From Priapulus caudatus (lineage: Eukaryota > Priapulida > Priapulimorpha > Priapulimorphida > Priapulidae), in assembly GCF_000485595.1 (NCBI RefSeq), contig NW_014577352.1, forward strand, positions 126,059 to 147,048: DNA of 20,990 nt, read 5' to 3'. A model generated the notes under the pieces. That model did not search any database, was not told the DNA's origin, and saw only the letters and a list, made by a program, of their open reading frames with translations. Below, one piece after another: positions 10,401-16,215 of this stretch. Every line of letters begins with the position of its first letter. Within the stretch, counting starts at the first letter, position 1. The translations under genes were made by a program, and so were the position numbers.

Positions 10401-13400
10401 GACGCCGAACGCGACGCCGGACGGCACCGCAACGGTCGCCTGCCCGGGATACGGACGCCACGGACGGACACACGCTCATGCTGATTCTACAAGCTGCAAG
10501 CTAATAAAGTATTAGATCATAAATGTTATATGTAAATATCAACGTTGCTCTTGCATATGCGCGTAGTTGAGCGCGTTATCCAGCCATGTCGTTAAACAAA
10601 ACGCGCTAACCAGCACACCGGCCGCAACGAATTTCATATAATTCGCGATAGTATAGAATGGACTTTATTTCTCCACTCACTATGCTCGCTCTGCCCAGGC
10701 GTCCCAGCAACGCCTAAGCCAAGAGGTGGATCGCACAGTACCAGCTCTACATTATCTGAGCAGCTATCAGCAGGCACAAGAAAGCCAGTCATGCTTATTG
10801 AGAGTGCGGAGGTGTATTCGTAATGCCTACACTAAAGAATCTGCATATTATAATTAATTGCTTTAAGTAAGTCAACTTGTTGCTTCAAGTCAAGATGTCT
10901 ATGTGTGCGTATTTCACCTGTAAAACTGTCTAGCCTTACACAACCATCAAGTACTGCGCAAACGCTAGCAAGCGTACGCTAGTAATAAAAATCCGTTCAA
11001 AGGCTTAAATTGCTTATATAATGATAGATTACTATAGCACTACGACCGTGAGCTGCGTCTGCTTGCAAATTCACTGAGAAATCCTTTCAAAGCTGAAAAT
11101 GCGTTTATATTATATATATAGACTCTACCGTTGAAGTCGTCTGTCTGCCCAAAATTCCTGAATTCACTTAGAACTCATTGTTATTGCCTACTTTTCATAA
11201 CATTTCTTCTCAAAATATAAACGAAAGATTACAGCTGTAGTAACTTTAATGCATATTCGCTTAAGGATTAAATGTTATCATGGCAAAGCATCGAGCAGCG
11301 GAGCTGTAGTTGCGTGGTGGTGGGGGCGGGCCGTAGGGAGTGCTCGGGTACGCGGGTGAACGGCTGCGCGGAGAGTAGGGGGGTGCGAGCGGGGGCTCTA
11401 CTAGCAAAGCAGTTCAGTCCTTTGTGACAGCTCAACAATATCATGTTTAACCCTCTTTGACGGGTCAAAAGGTTATTCAGACTACTTAGCTCTTCGCACG
11501 TCAGCTGGAAAGTACATTCAGGAGATCTTTCCAATTTAAAGTGATAAAAGGTTAGGTCAGACTTGAAACAAAAAACGTTTTTCCACAGCGAGTCCGTTAG
11601 ACACATGTCCTCAGTAAAATGTGCTGATATCTTACCTTTCCCCACTAGCCCTTTGCACCTGTGTACCCATTCACACTTATACAACCGAATATTAAGAGAT
11701 TATTAGGTCAGCCGCTTCAGATTTCTGTGTGCCGCAATGTCCGTATTTCCTCCTATTACCTTACAGTTAGAGGGCGGAAATATTCAACCCTCCCGCTTGA
11801 CACATCTTGACCTTTGACCCTGTGACCCTCAAATTCGGTCATCCCAGCGTCCTTTTTACGACCCCCCACCCCGACGTCCCACAATATCATGACGTTACGT
11901 CAAGCGGGTGTAAATTTGCTGCCCAACACTGCTCGACGGCACACACGGATACACGCTACGCCACAGACGGAACGCGCGCTCATGCGATATTCTACAAGCT
12001 GCATCTGGATTTCGTCAGATGAGCTGAACAACAGACACGTATTTCCAAGTTTCGGTAATAACAACCCCTCGTTCGTGAGTGATAAAGGAGTCTGGTGATC
12101 TCGGCACTTCAGCTCTCTGCCGCCTACAACCGATGTGAGACTCGTGGAGAATCGAAGGTCCTCGCTTTGGTCGGCGGCGCCAACGATCTCAGCTACTAGA
12201 GCGGCACGCAGACAACATCCACTCCTTCTCCAAACTCATTCTTCTCCTGGCATTGACGATGACTGCAGCGGATATGCCCTTTCACTGCTGCATGGCCAGC
12301 GCGCAGACCTATCCCTACAAACCACGTAGACACGTGCGATAGTTAGATTGTCGTTAGATTTAGTAATCACAGTTGATTAGCCGGTTATAGTTGTGCTTCA
12401 TTAATTCATACCCGTGCTGCCAGCCAGTGACATCACCTTATCCCTACAAATCACGTTATAACACGCGGAGTTAGTTTAGTTTAGTTTAGTACGTTAATCA
12501 GTTATCGCGCCGTTTAGTTGTGCCTCATTATCTACCTGCTGCCAGCCAGTGACCACCCCTAAGTCCCAACAAATCACGTTAGACACGCAGATAGTTGTTG
12601 TCTAGCCATCATAGCCCTGCAGCTGAAACCTAACAGGACATATCACCTGCAGAAGACAGATACCTGAACATGGAAGATAATGCAGGTACCCTGGCACAAG
12701 GCCAACCCTCTGCAGCCTAGTTGACACCTGTCAGAATTCATTTCTACAGAACCAAAACAGACCGCGACGAAACACAGAGAAGTTTGTACATTACACCAGA
12801 CAGCGATCAGAAGTGACAAATACCTTGTTTCACAGAGGTCGGTCGATGATGGACATGAGCTCAGCTTTCGGCCTTCCAAGGCTCTGCCCTTCGCACCATC
12901 GCTCAGCCCGATCCCTGCTTTCACACTTGGTCCTCCCGCATTGAAATACTCACACTTGGCCACTATGAAAGAATTTATATATGCAAGCTTACAATTTTAC
13001 AGTGAGGTACACATGGAATATGTAGCAAGTGAGTATGCTGATAGACAAAATATAAGCAGTACTGCCATTTATTTAGGCTGCTGGTACACTGCGTGCAAAC
13101 AAAAGGTAGCCTTGCGACATAAAAGCACATGTGATTGAGAGCAAAATCAATAACAGATTTTATTCTTCATGTTATTCAAAAAGCACATAAAGTGTAATTT
13201 ATAACTCTTTTTTGTTTATGAGCTTCTAAAAAAACTAAACATATAAGTTAGAACATAATATATACCACAATGTAACTCTCTTGTCTATTGGTTTCAGATT
13301 GAGTCCCATCATTTGTAATCTGTATTGAATAAAGACTGATTACGAATGGACGTGTTCCTATCTATAAATACGCATACAATCTTTCCTTTATGGCCGCCCC

Positions 13401-14272
13401 TATTGGAGCATATATGGTCCGCAAGTAACCACGTTGCTTTAATTTCTGTAGTGGGGGATTTTTTACAGGGTGGCTTGCTGGCCTTGCACAACCTCCCGAT
13501 TCCACCATCGGAAGGACCCATCTCTACGCCTTAGATTGACTGAAGCAAATAGGGATAAATTGCCTTGGCTCAATGGCACAGCAGGCGTGACAAGAGTGGT
13601 GCATGAATCTCAGACCCATCAGACTGGAGTAATGAGTGCTGAACGAACAGTACTGTCCCTCTTATTTGTATTATGTATCTTACATAGTTGACATTTTCAG
13701 TCGGCAGCTCTTGCTTGATGTTGTTGATCTTCATAACAGGTGTGTTTCGCGACGCTGACTAGAATGTTTGGAAGAATCCCCGTGTCTCCGTTCACACGTC
13801 TATAACAAGCAACGTCCACATATGCATTGTAAAATATGCTTTACAGCAATCCTGACTGAATTACCACAGATATTCAAATGCTGATATATGTATATGCTGT
13901 ACATATAGATATCAAACCGTTTTCACTCTACCTGTGTATCTATATAGTTACATGTGTGTGTGCATGTGTATGGGTAAGTGTATGCATATATACATCAAGA
14001 ACACATGAAGCCTATATATATGCTCTTTATGTCTATGTATAGTTCACAAGCGTGATCCAAGTAAACTTTGGTATAGGCAACCGAAAGATCTGGTAAGCAT
14101 CATAGATAACTTACGATTTGTGATGGTTGTGAGGAGACTCTTCAGAACTAACACCAAGCCTCCAGGTACACTTGCTGGGTAGGTCTGGTCTGACCCAAGA
14201 TTTTGACAGGTCCGTTTTGCACTGTTTAGCAGACCCTGCAAGGATTGGAGCTGTCGATGTTGGTTCCATCAT
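1307..14272 (-). CDS. CBS: Cystathionine beta-synthase gene (multi-exon, whole locus)
   Basis: This is a PLP-dependent enzyme that condenses serine and homocysteine to cystathionine in the cytosol, the entry step of transsulfuration. Thirteen exons are placed in order: 14272-14115, 13799-13684, 12962-12824, 12727-12664, 7757-7688, 7228-7137, 6920-6795, 6682-6598, 6367-6262, 3115-2906, 2579-2471, 1659-1575 and 1413-1307. What I see: an N-terminal heme-type segment ([15 protein letters not shown], then SPH 13 residues after the Cys), the PLP-lysine region ([10 protein letters not shown]), the PLP phosphate loop [26 protein letters not shown], and a C-terminal regulatory pair of CBS domains ([37 protein letters not shown]). 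These match animal CBS along its whole length. Intron phases agree at every junction from 7757 to the stop. Exons 2-4 carry indels, and roughly 50 residues between exon 4 and the exon at 7757 were not located. Whether the break is genomic or a sequence error is treated in the findings. Confidence 0.95.
1575..1659 (-). CDS. CBS: CBS exon ([21 protein letters not shown])
   Basis: This phase 0 exon codes [14 protein letters not shown], then [14 protein letters not shown] plus one base. The human counterpart is [23 protein letters not shown], in the second CBS domain. The donor is GTGAGT. The intron to its right, shared with the exon at 2471, contains the palindromic element at 1837-2254. Confidence 0.96.
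1837..2254. mobile_element. Fold-back / MITE-like palindromic element in a CBS intron
   Basis: The two halves are near-perfect reverse complements. AACTCAACCAACTTGAGCTC at 1837 mirrors GAGCTCAAGTTGGTTGAGTT ending at 2254, and the pairing continues inward for roughly 175 bp per arm with few mismatches, up to a central spacer of about 65 bp (around 2012-2076). There is no transposase, so it is non-autonomous. I could not identify target-site duplications. The open frames reading through it on both strands are a by-product of the palindrome. High arm identity suggests recent insertion or gene conversion between the arms. Confidence 0.88.
2471..2579 (-). CDS. CBS: CBS exon ([19 protein letters not shown] ... 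YNQFKT)
   Basis: The first G completes the Gly codon; the exon then reads [20 protein letters not shown] and [11 protein letters not shown] in 36 codons. It matches the GMVTLGNMLSSLL...IYKQFK part of the regulatory domain. The acceptor is TGTTGCAG and the donor GTAAGC. Confidence 0.96.
2676..2870. repeat. TCGCGAA/ACCGCGAAA-rich dispersed repeat in a CBS intron
   Basis: About eight CGCGAA or TTCGCG motifs sit within 190 bp, including TTTCGCGAATTTCGCG-like blocks on the left and ACCGCGAAAT, ACTCGCGAAAT, AATCGCGAAAA and TACGCGAAAAA on the right. A short tandem, ACCGAATAAT, lies in the middle (around 2758-2780). I judge it a short repeat element; its boundaries are not defined. Confidence 0.6.
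2906..3115 (-). CDS. CBS: CBS exon: linker and first regulatory CBS domain
   Basis: This 210-nt exon codes [16 protein letters not shown], then [40 protein letters not shown] and VVDEQG. In animal CBS this is the TKFLSDRWM linker and the start of the Bateman module that senses S-adenosylmethionine. The WWW motif and APLTV are diagnostic. It ends two bases into a Gly codon before GTAAT. No mirror copy lies in the window, because the right arm runs off the edge first. Confidence 0.97.
3421..3492 (+). tRNA. tRNA-like sequence (degenerate, AAT-type anticodon loop)
   Basis: The 72-nt sequence starts GCCGCTG and ends CAGCCGC plus G, giving an acceptor stem with a single mismatch. It has a GTGGCGCAGTGGTAGCA A-box-like D arm, an anticodon loop CTAATAG (AAT, Ile-type) and GAGTTCGAAACTC as a B-box-like T arm. 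The D, anticodon and T stems each contain mismatches, and an A-rich tail follows. It is more likely a tRNA pseudogene or the head of a tRNA-derived SINE than a working tRNA. It lies inside the Helitron, near its 5' end. Confidence 0.5.
3583..3640 (+). repeat. Second Helitron-type 5' head
   Basis: TATACTATAAAAGGGAA followed by a TTTTTATTAGCCAAGTT-like stretch repeats the start of the element at 3161 (TATACTATAAAAGGGAA ... TTTTTTGTTAGCTATGTT). It lacks the initial TC. It may be the original head of an inner element, with the outer head captured later. Confidence 0.6.
4395..4942 (+). pseudogene. Helitron PIF1-like helicase fragment 1, C-terminal part
   Basis: The fragment reads [32 protein letters not shown] and GTRCRVT. 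After a stop near 4640 it continues with [16 protein letters not shown], then [19 protein letters not shown], then [11 protein letters not shown], and in a shifted frame [14 protein letters not shown]. These are conserved blocks of the C-terminal half of Helitron/PIF1 helicases (the INKxQGQTL and VFSHGxLYVALS motifs). At least two frame changes and an internal stop make it a relic. Confidence 0.85.
4788..4997 (+). repeat. Direct repeat, copy 1 (Helitron 3' segment)
   Basis: A segment of about 210 bp, from CTACCATAGGCTTGGACCTG to CCACCATCCGAAGGA, recurs at 5706-5915 at high identity. It encodes the helicase C-terminus and tail and stops just inside the 3' hairpin. Copy 1 lacks the last bases through CTAG. 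Confidence 0.88.
5162..5500 (+). pseudogene. Helitron PIF1-like helicase fragment 2, overlapping domain
   Basis: A second, divergent copy of the same C-terminal helicase region. It reads [20 protein letters not shown], then [22 protein letters not shown], a stop, and in-frame [20 protein letters not shown] followed by [20 protein letters not shown]. It covers the same motifs as fragment 1 with different residues. Two helicases, or a nested second Helitron, therefore contributed. Confidence 0.82.
5706..5915 (+). repeat. Direct repeat, copy 2 (Helitron 3' segment with the true end)
   Basis: Repeats 4788-4997 almost base for base (GGGCCTGACCACACCTGTCT, later AAACATACTTTACAAAGAAG) and continues through the hairpin to CTAG at 5928. 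The pair shows that two related 3' ends were brought together, by nested insertion or by read-through and recapture. Confidence 0.88.
5930..5970. repeat. TATA/AATATA-rich low-complexity tract
   Basis: TATATACATATATACATATAAATATAATATATAAATATAAATATA-type sequence directly follows the Helitron 3' end. A matching TATATA tract precedes its 5' end (3149-3160). This is consistent with the AT-rich targets that Helitrons use. Confidence 0.8.
6262..6367 (-). CDS. CBS: CBS exon ([17 protein letters not shown] ... LPDSLRNYM)
   Basis: The exon completes the split Gly codon, then reads [20 protein letters not shown] and [13 protein letters not shown]. This is the end of the catalytic core before the linker to the regulatory domain. 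The terminal AT joins G of the next exon to make the Met codon. The 3.1-kb intron that follows holds a Helitron. The mirror copy lies at 20635-20739 on the plus strand. Confidence 0.96.
6598..6682 (-). CDS. CBS: CBS exon ([14 protein letters not shown] ... EEGLLCG)
   Basis: This exon codes [20 protein letters not shown] and then REEGLLCG, equivalent to VVDKWFKSNDEEAF...EGLLCGG of animal CBS. It enters in phase 0 after TTTGCAG and splits the Gly codon before GTGTGTG. It is intact. The inverted copy at 20355-20431 has lost eight bases. Confidence 0.96.
6795..6920 (-). CDS. CBS: CBS exon (IIGVDPYGS ... [17 protein letters not shown])
   Basis: A 42-codon phase 0/0 exon. It reads [18 protein letters not shown], then a variable stretch, then [18 protein letters not shown]. 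This is highly conserved in animal CBS, where the latter block is [18 protein letters not shown]. It ends at a strong GTAAGT donor. The degraded inverted copy at 20135-20248 is 114 nt instead of 126. Confidence 0.96.
7137..7228 (-). CDS. CBS: CBS exon with PLP phosphate-binding loop (GTGGT)
   Basis: The first two bases complete a Gly codon; the exon then reads [18 protein letters not shown] and continues to [13 protein letters not shown] is the glycine/threonine loop that binds the PLP phosphate. The acceptor is TTTATAG and the donor GTAAAA, a somewhat weak site. The exon is fully open. Its inverted copy at 19870-19946 is 15 nt shorter. Confidence 0.95.
7688..7757 (-). CDS. CBS: CBS exon ([21 protein letters not shown])
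   Basis: This exon codes Tyr-Arg-Asn-Pro followed by [18 protein letters not shown], matching the [22 protein letters not shown] segment of animal CBS. It is open, enters in phase 0 after a TTTTACAG acceptor and leaves one base (G) before GTGAG. It is the first clean exon after the damaged interval. A degraded inverted copy lies at 19425-19483. Confidence 0.95.
8009..8662. repeat. LTR-like segment in the left arm (tentative)
   Basis: It begins TGTAGCGAGTAG and ends CTTCCTTATACA, i.e. TG...CA termini. It has a TATATAA at about 8335 and a GA-rich stretch (8354-8365) inside. The mirrored segment is about 18618-19204. I could not find target-site duplications, a primer-binding site or internal protein domains, so this may be a solo LTR or an unrelated repeat. 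Confidence 0.25.
9206..9294. repeat. GA-rich purine tract
   Basis: An almost pure A/G run (GAGAGAGAGG, AAAGAGAGAAAGAGAAAG, GGGAGAGGGGGG). Its pyrimidine mirror is at 18030-18125 in the right arm. Open frames across it are Glu/Arg/Lys low complexity and not genes. Confidence 0.9.
9863..10500. repeat. Dispersed repeat R, copy 1 (left arm)
   Basis: Starts near AGCAAAAGCAGTTCAGTCCT and ends near TCTACAAGCTGCAAG. Landmarks in order are GAGGGTCAAAAGGTTA, a region with TGACCTTTGACCT, CCGTTTAGATTTGTGCC, ATTTCCTCC, TTGACCTTTGACC again, then GTTACGTC and CACACGCTCATG. A second copy in the same orientation is at 11400-12020, and two inverted copies lie in the right arm. No protein is encoded. Confidence 0.85.
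10100..10112. promoter_or_regulatory. Perfect DR1-type nuclear-receptor motif
   Basis: TGACCTTTGACCT is the exact reverse complement of AGGTCAAAGGTCA, the DR1 consensus bound by HNF4, RXR and COUP-TF receptors. Near-perfect forms recur at 10285-10297 and 11808-11820 (TGACCTTTGACCC). All lie in repeat R inside the gap between CBS exons. Binding is inferred only. Confidence 0.4.
11400..12020. repeat. Dispersed repeat R, copy 2 (left arm)
   Basis: Same landmark order as copy 1: AGCAAAGCAGTTCAGTCCTT, GGGTCAAAAGGTTA, CATGTCCTCAG, TATTTCCTCC, TGACCTTTGACCC, GACGTTACGTCAAG, TTCTACAAGCTGCA. It is clearly diverged from copy 1. A G-rich stretch (11315-11400) precedes it, and the mirrored C-rich stretch is at 16215-16300. 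Confidence 0.85.
12135..12335 (+). other. Coding-like segment near the apex, left copy
   Basis: The plus strand reads [19 protein letters not shown] and further on [20 protein letters not shown]. The mirror segment in the right arm reads, on the minus strand, RSKVLWSAVRTISARAAADT and CDDAAIAFMLQQRRP. The shared LWSA..TISA..A pattern suggests a once-coding exon or transposon fragment. I do not recognise the family with confidence; DDxAIAFMLQQRR is faintly like the N-terminus of Harbinger-type proteins. Confidence 0.35.
12309..12610. repeat. Tandem repeat, unit about 122-129 bp, about 2.5 copies
   Basis: Units begin ATCCCTACAAACCACG (12311), ATCCCTACAAATCACG (12440) and AGTCCCAACAAATCACG (12562). 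TGCTGCCAGCCAGTGAC occurs exactly at 12415-12431 and 12537-12553. A short (TTTAG)n run lies at 12472-12490. The right arm shows a single unit, so copy number differs between arms. Confidence 0.8.
12664..12727 (-). CDS. CBS: Probable CBS exon 4, damaged
   Basis: A 64-nt segment bounded by CAG at 12730-12728 and a GGTATC donor at 12664-12661 (minus strand). It contains GG-TTGGCCTTG and, nearer the end, GGGTAC-C-TGCATTATC followed by CATG. This fits GLAL...GYRCIIVMP of animal CBS in order and spacing, and about 66 nt would be expected. The reading frame shifts within it. The assignment rests on position, length, the splice sites and the Cys-Ile-Ile block, so it is less certain than the neighbouring exons. 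Confidence 0.55.
12824..12962 (-). CDS. CBS: CBS exon 3 (PLP-lysine region), frame broken
   Basis: After an ATAG acceptor the minus strand reads [11 protein letters not shown] disrupted segment follows that still shows SVK, IGL and a GAxGRALEG-like stretch, then ATCATCGA and CGACCTCTG, resembling IIEPTSGNTG. In animal CBS this region is KCEFFNAGGSVKDRI...IIEPTSGNTG, and the Lys after GGSV forms the Schiff base with PLP. At least four small insertions or deletions are visible by eye, among them an extra CC after the AGG and shifts after GTGAAAG. The donor GTATTTG lies at 12823. No other copy of this exon occurs in the window, so an intact CBS needs this stretch to be correct in the real genome. 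Confidence 0.78.
12963..13683. other. CBS intron between exons 2 and 3, nothing else seen
   Basis: AT-rich sequence with no domain-bearing frame. Short open frames on both strands (for example 13309-13534) overlap one another and show no recognisable motif. Confidence 0.6.
13684..13799 (-). CDS. CBS: CBS exon 2, frame broken by small indels
   Basis: The minus strand reads a TTATAG acceptor, then [13 protein letters not shown], then in a second frame VMKINNI, and finally a stretch compatible with GLKC. It ends at a GTAAGA donor. This corresponds to the human segment around [20 protein letters not shown]...GLKCELL, the start of the catalytic fold. The incoming phase completes the Ser codon split after exon 1, and the single T left at the end pairs with TG at the start of exon 3 to give Leu. 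Frame is lost near 13725-13745 and again near 13695-13705, where there is an apparent extra A in a run of A. The exon is 116 nt against about 113 expected. Conserved splice sites around broken coding sequence suggest base-calling error more than true decay. Confidence 0.8.
13800..14114. other. CBS intron 1
   Basis: Contains TA/TG-rich low complexity (TGTGTGTGTGCATGTGTATG around 13950). The damaged exon 2 borders it on the left and the clean exon 1 on the right, so any step in sequence quality falls here. Confidence 0.6.
14115..14272 (-). CDS. CBS: CBS exon 1 (start codon, heme-binding N-terminus)
   Basis: This exon codes 52 residues plus two bases and starts with two consecutive ATG codons (14272 and 14269). 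It contains [15 protein letters not shown] and SPHNHH. In human CBS the heme iron is held by Cys52 and His65. Here the Cys at residue 35 and the His at residue 48 keep the same 13-residue spacing, so heme binding is probably conserved. The exon has no frame disruption over 158 nt and ends at a consensus donor (GTAAGT on the minus strand, from 14114). Just upstream, a CAG at 14290-14288 could be a splice acceptor, so a separate 5' UTR exon may exist further right. The choice between the two ATGs cannot be settled from sequence alone. Confidence 0.9.
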
Positions 14273-14290
14273 CACAGTAGTATTCACCTG

Positions 14291-15172
14291 TTAATGAACG
14301 AGCATGCATCAATCAATCCAAACCTACACACAAATGGCTTCTACACTCCATGACAGAATGAAAGCACTCGAGAGTGAACTAGCTATCGATTTCGCTCAAT
14401 ACACGCATATAATAGTTAATACCACACCAATATATGCTTTTGTGAGAGCCGACTTGAAATTCACCCATTCAATACCTGCTATGATCTCTGAATTGCGCAC
14501 ATTCATCTTACTATGGAGAGTGGAAAATTTTTGCCATAGGTCATGTAAACACTATTGGGATAAAGAATCATGGCACATAGATAACGGTTAGCTGAGCTTA
14601 TCCTGAGCGGAGGTCAGTCCTTAGTTAAAGGGTTGCATGCAATCTATATGTAAACATGGCATTACCAATATTAAAATCATTCTAATATATACTGATAACA
14701 ATATCACTGTAATGTTAACAGCTGGGCCATAAACATACTTGGTGTGCATATGTGAATGCTTTTTATAGACTACAGCACATTGGCTGAAGTTCTCTCGGCT
14801 CAAAAAAATCAGCACATTAATTTGGAAAACTTTTTGCCATCTCATGCTACGTCTCATAACTCCAATACATATATTCATGGCACAGGTGTAAGCATATACT
14901 ATATTATATATATATACTATTTCAAAGAATTCAAACTTCCAAACCTACTCCTTAAAAAATTATATTTCAAAGTACAATTATGTACAGAATTAAGAGTTTC
15001 CTTCTTTTGGAATGACTTTGATCACAACATGACATGATCCTATTATTTATTTATTTATTCATGCATTCATTATAGGTAATTGGTTATAGACACCTTGTAG
15101 CCCTGGTATCTCGTCGTTACTCTATTCGTCGGTCAGTGATCGTAAACAGTGATGGTCGAAGAGGTTGTGTAT
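14291..15172. other. 5' flank of CBS, no supported gene
   Basis: Unique-looking AT-rich sequence upstream of the CBS start; it should contain the promoter and any 5' UTR exon. A 95-codon plus-strand frame (14304-14591) and a 93-codon frame (14756-15037) show no recognisable domain, and I do not call them. A (TTTA)n-like run occurs near 15043-15059. I see no clear TATA box or CpG cluster. Confidence 0.5.
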
Positions 15173-15348
15173 ATCATACATGATATAGACGTCTTTATTT
15201 GAATACATATGTTGCAACGTACAAGCTAGTGCGGGTCGACTAGCCAGTGCCACACCCGATGATCATACATGATATAGACGTCTTTATTTGAATACATATG
15301 TTGCAACGTACAAGCTAGTGCGGGTCGACTAGCCAGTGCCACACCCGA
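15173..15348. repeat. Exact tandem duplication, 87 bp, period 89
   Basis: 15173-15259 and 15262-15348 are identical (ATCATACATGATATAGACGT to AGCCAGTGCCACACCCGA), separated by TG. Perfect identity contrasts with the heavy divergence all around. The duplication sits exactly where unique 5'-flanking sequence of CBS gives way to the inverted arm. Confidence 0.95.
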
Positions 15349-15415
15349 CTCTCTCGAATCTTCTGTTCCGCTCAGCACTATGAGTAATGAGCACAACTAA
15401 CCGATAAGTGATTAA

Positions 15416-15637
15416 CTAACTAACAACTAACACCGCGTCCACATGGTTTGTAGAAGGTCGGCGCTGCTGCAGCATGAAGGCTATCGCTGCATCATCGCAT
15501 CCAGAGAAGATAGTTTGAAAGGTGGATGTATCTGCGGCCGCTCGAGCTGAGATCGTGCGCACCGCCGACCAAAGCACCTTCGATCTCTCGAGCTCACATC
15601 GGTGAGCCGCAGAGCTGAATCGAGATCCCAGACCCAT
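15416..15637 (-). other. Coding-like segment near the apex, right copy
   Basis: A 73-codon minus-strand frame starting MGLGSRFSSAAHRCELERSK. It aligns with the left segment and is the better preserved of the two. It includes FQTIFSGCDDAAIAFMLQQR. Whether it is an exon of a neighbouring gene, part of a transposon or chance is unresolved. Confidence 0.35.
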
Positions 15638-15699
15638 ATCCTCGCCAGGTATACCGAACGGAATCGTTCTGATTTCAGCTCATCTGACCGAAATCAATC

Positions 15700-16215
15700 T
15701 AGCTTGCCGACTGAGCGTCCCGTCCGCTGTGCGTCGCGTGTCCGTGCAACATTGGCACAAATCTAACCGCTCGAAGTATGTGCCACGCATATTCGACGTC
15801 GGGGGGGGCCTGAAAAGGAACCCGGGATACCAATTTGAGGGAGTCAAGGTAAAGTCAAGAAAGTGTCAACGGAGGGGAAATTCCCCCTAACTAAAGATAG
15901 GAGAAATACGGAATCGCGGCACAAACGAACGCACACCATCAAACCTCGCCCCCCTGCTTAATACGTGTATAGTATGAGGCAGAAACCCATCATCAGAGCG
16001 AAATTGGGGTCACAGGTCAAACGCAATGGGAAAGTAAGATAACACACTTACATGTCAACGGACCCTGTGGAAATTTGTTCAGTGCTGACCTACCATTTTT
16101 ATCACTTTAAAGACCATAAATGTACGTTTCCCACGAGCTGCAAGATAAGGTCTATACCTTTGACCCTCAAAGAGTAACATGGAGTTACTGTCAACAAAGG
16201 ACTGAACTCTTTTGC
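15700..16215. repeat. Repeat R, inverted copy (pairs with 11400-12020)
   Basis: The reverse complement carries GAGTTCAGTCCTTTGTTGAC, TTTGAGGGTCAAAGGTA and CACGCGACGCACAGCGGACG-like sequence in the order of copy 2. The nuclear-receptor-like direct repeats seen in the left copies are degraded here. Confidence 0.8.

Larger units (their letters stand above)
5970..12418. repeat. Left arm of giant inverted repeat
   Basis: By eye the reverse complement of this arm matches 15376-20990 in conserved order. CBS exons 6262-7757 pair with 20739-19425, an LTR-like segment at 8009-8662 with 19204-18618, a GA tract at 9206-9294 with a CT tract at 18030-18125, and repeats at 9863-10500 and 11400-12020 with 17485-16925 and 16215-15700. 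The differences are dense and dominated by one- or two-base indels. CBS exons in this arm are perfect up to 7757. I could not judge accuracy between 7757 and 12418, where nothing is coding. The outer edge coincides with the Helitron 3' flank. The true end of the duplication cannot be seen, because the right arm leaves the window. Confidence 0.88.
7758..12663. other. Large CBS intron / repeat-filled interval, exon(s) missing
   Basis: Between the exon ending in CIIxM (12664) and the one beginning YRNP (7757), animal CBS has about 50 more residues ([20 protein letters not shown] and on to the ILDQ block). I searched both arms for this by eye and found nothing convincing. The interval is filled by the LTR-like segment, GA tract, repeat R twice, the apex segment and the tandem repeat. 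Confidence 0.55.

Noticed and set aside
10620-10790. Minus-strand text [16 protein letters not shown], resembling the DPPY motif of DNA methyltransferases
   Set aside because: The mirrored segment in the right arm (about 16690-16800) does not preserve the motif, the surrounding frame is short, and no other methyltransferase motif is present.
11268-11684. 138-codon open frame on the minus strand
   Set aside because: It crosses the G-rich stretch and repeat R, with no domain and no conservation in the mirrored copy.
14304-14591. 95-codon plus-strand frame divergent from the CBS start
   Set aside because: No recognisable domain. It starts only 32 bp from the CBS start codon and overlaps a likely 5' UTR splice acceptor.
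15534-15546. Adjacent GCGGCCGC and CTCGAG sites, suggesting a cloning polylinker
   Set aside because: The flanking sequence aligns with the left arm on both sides, and no vector backbone is seen. Coincidental.
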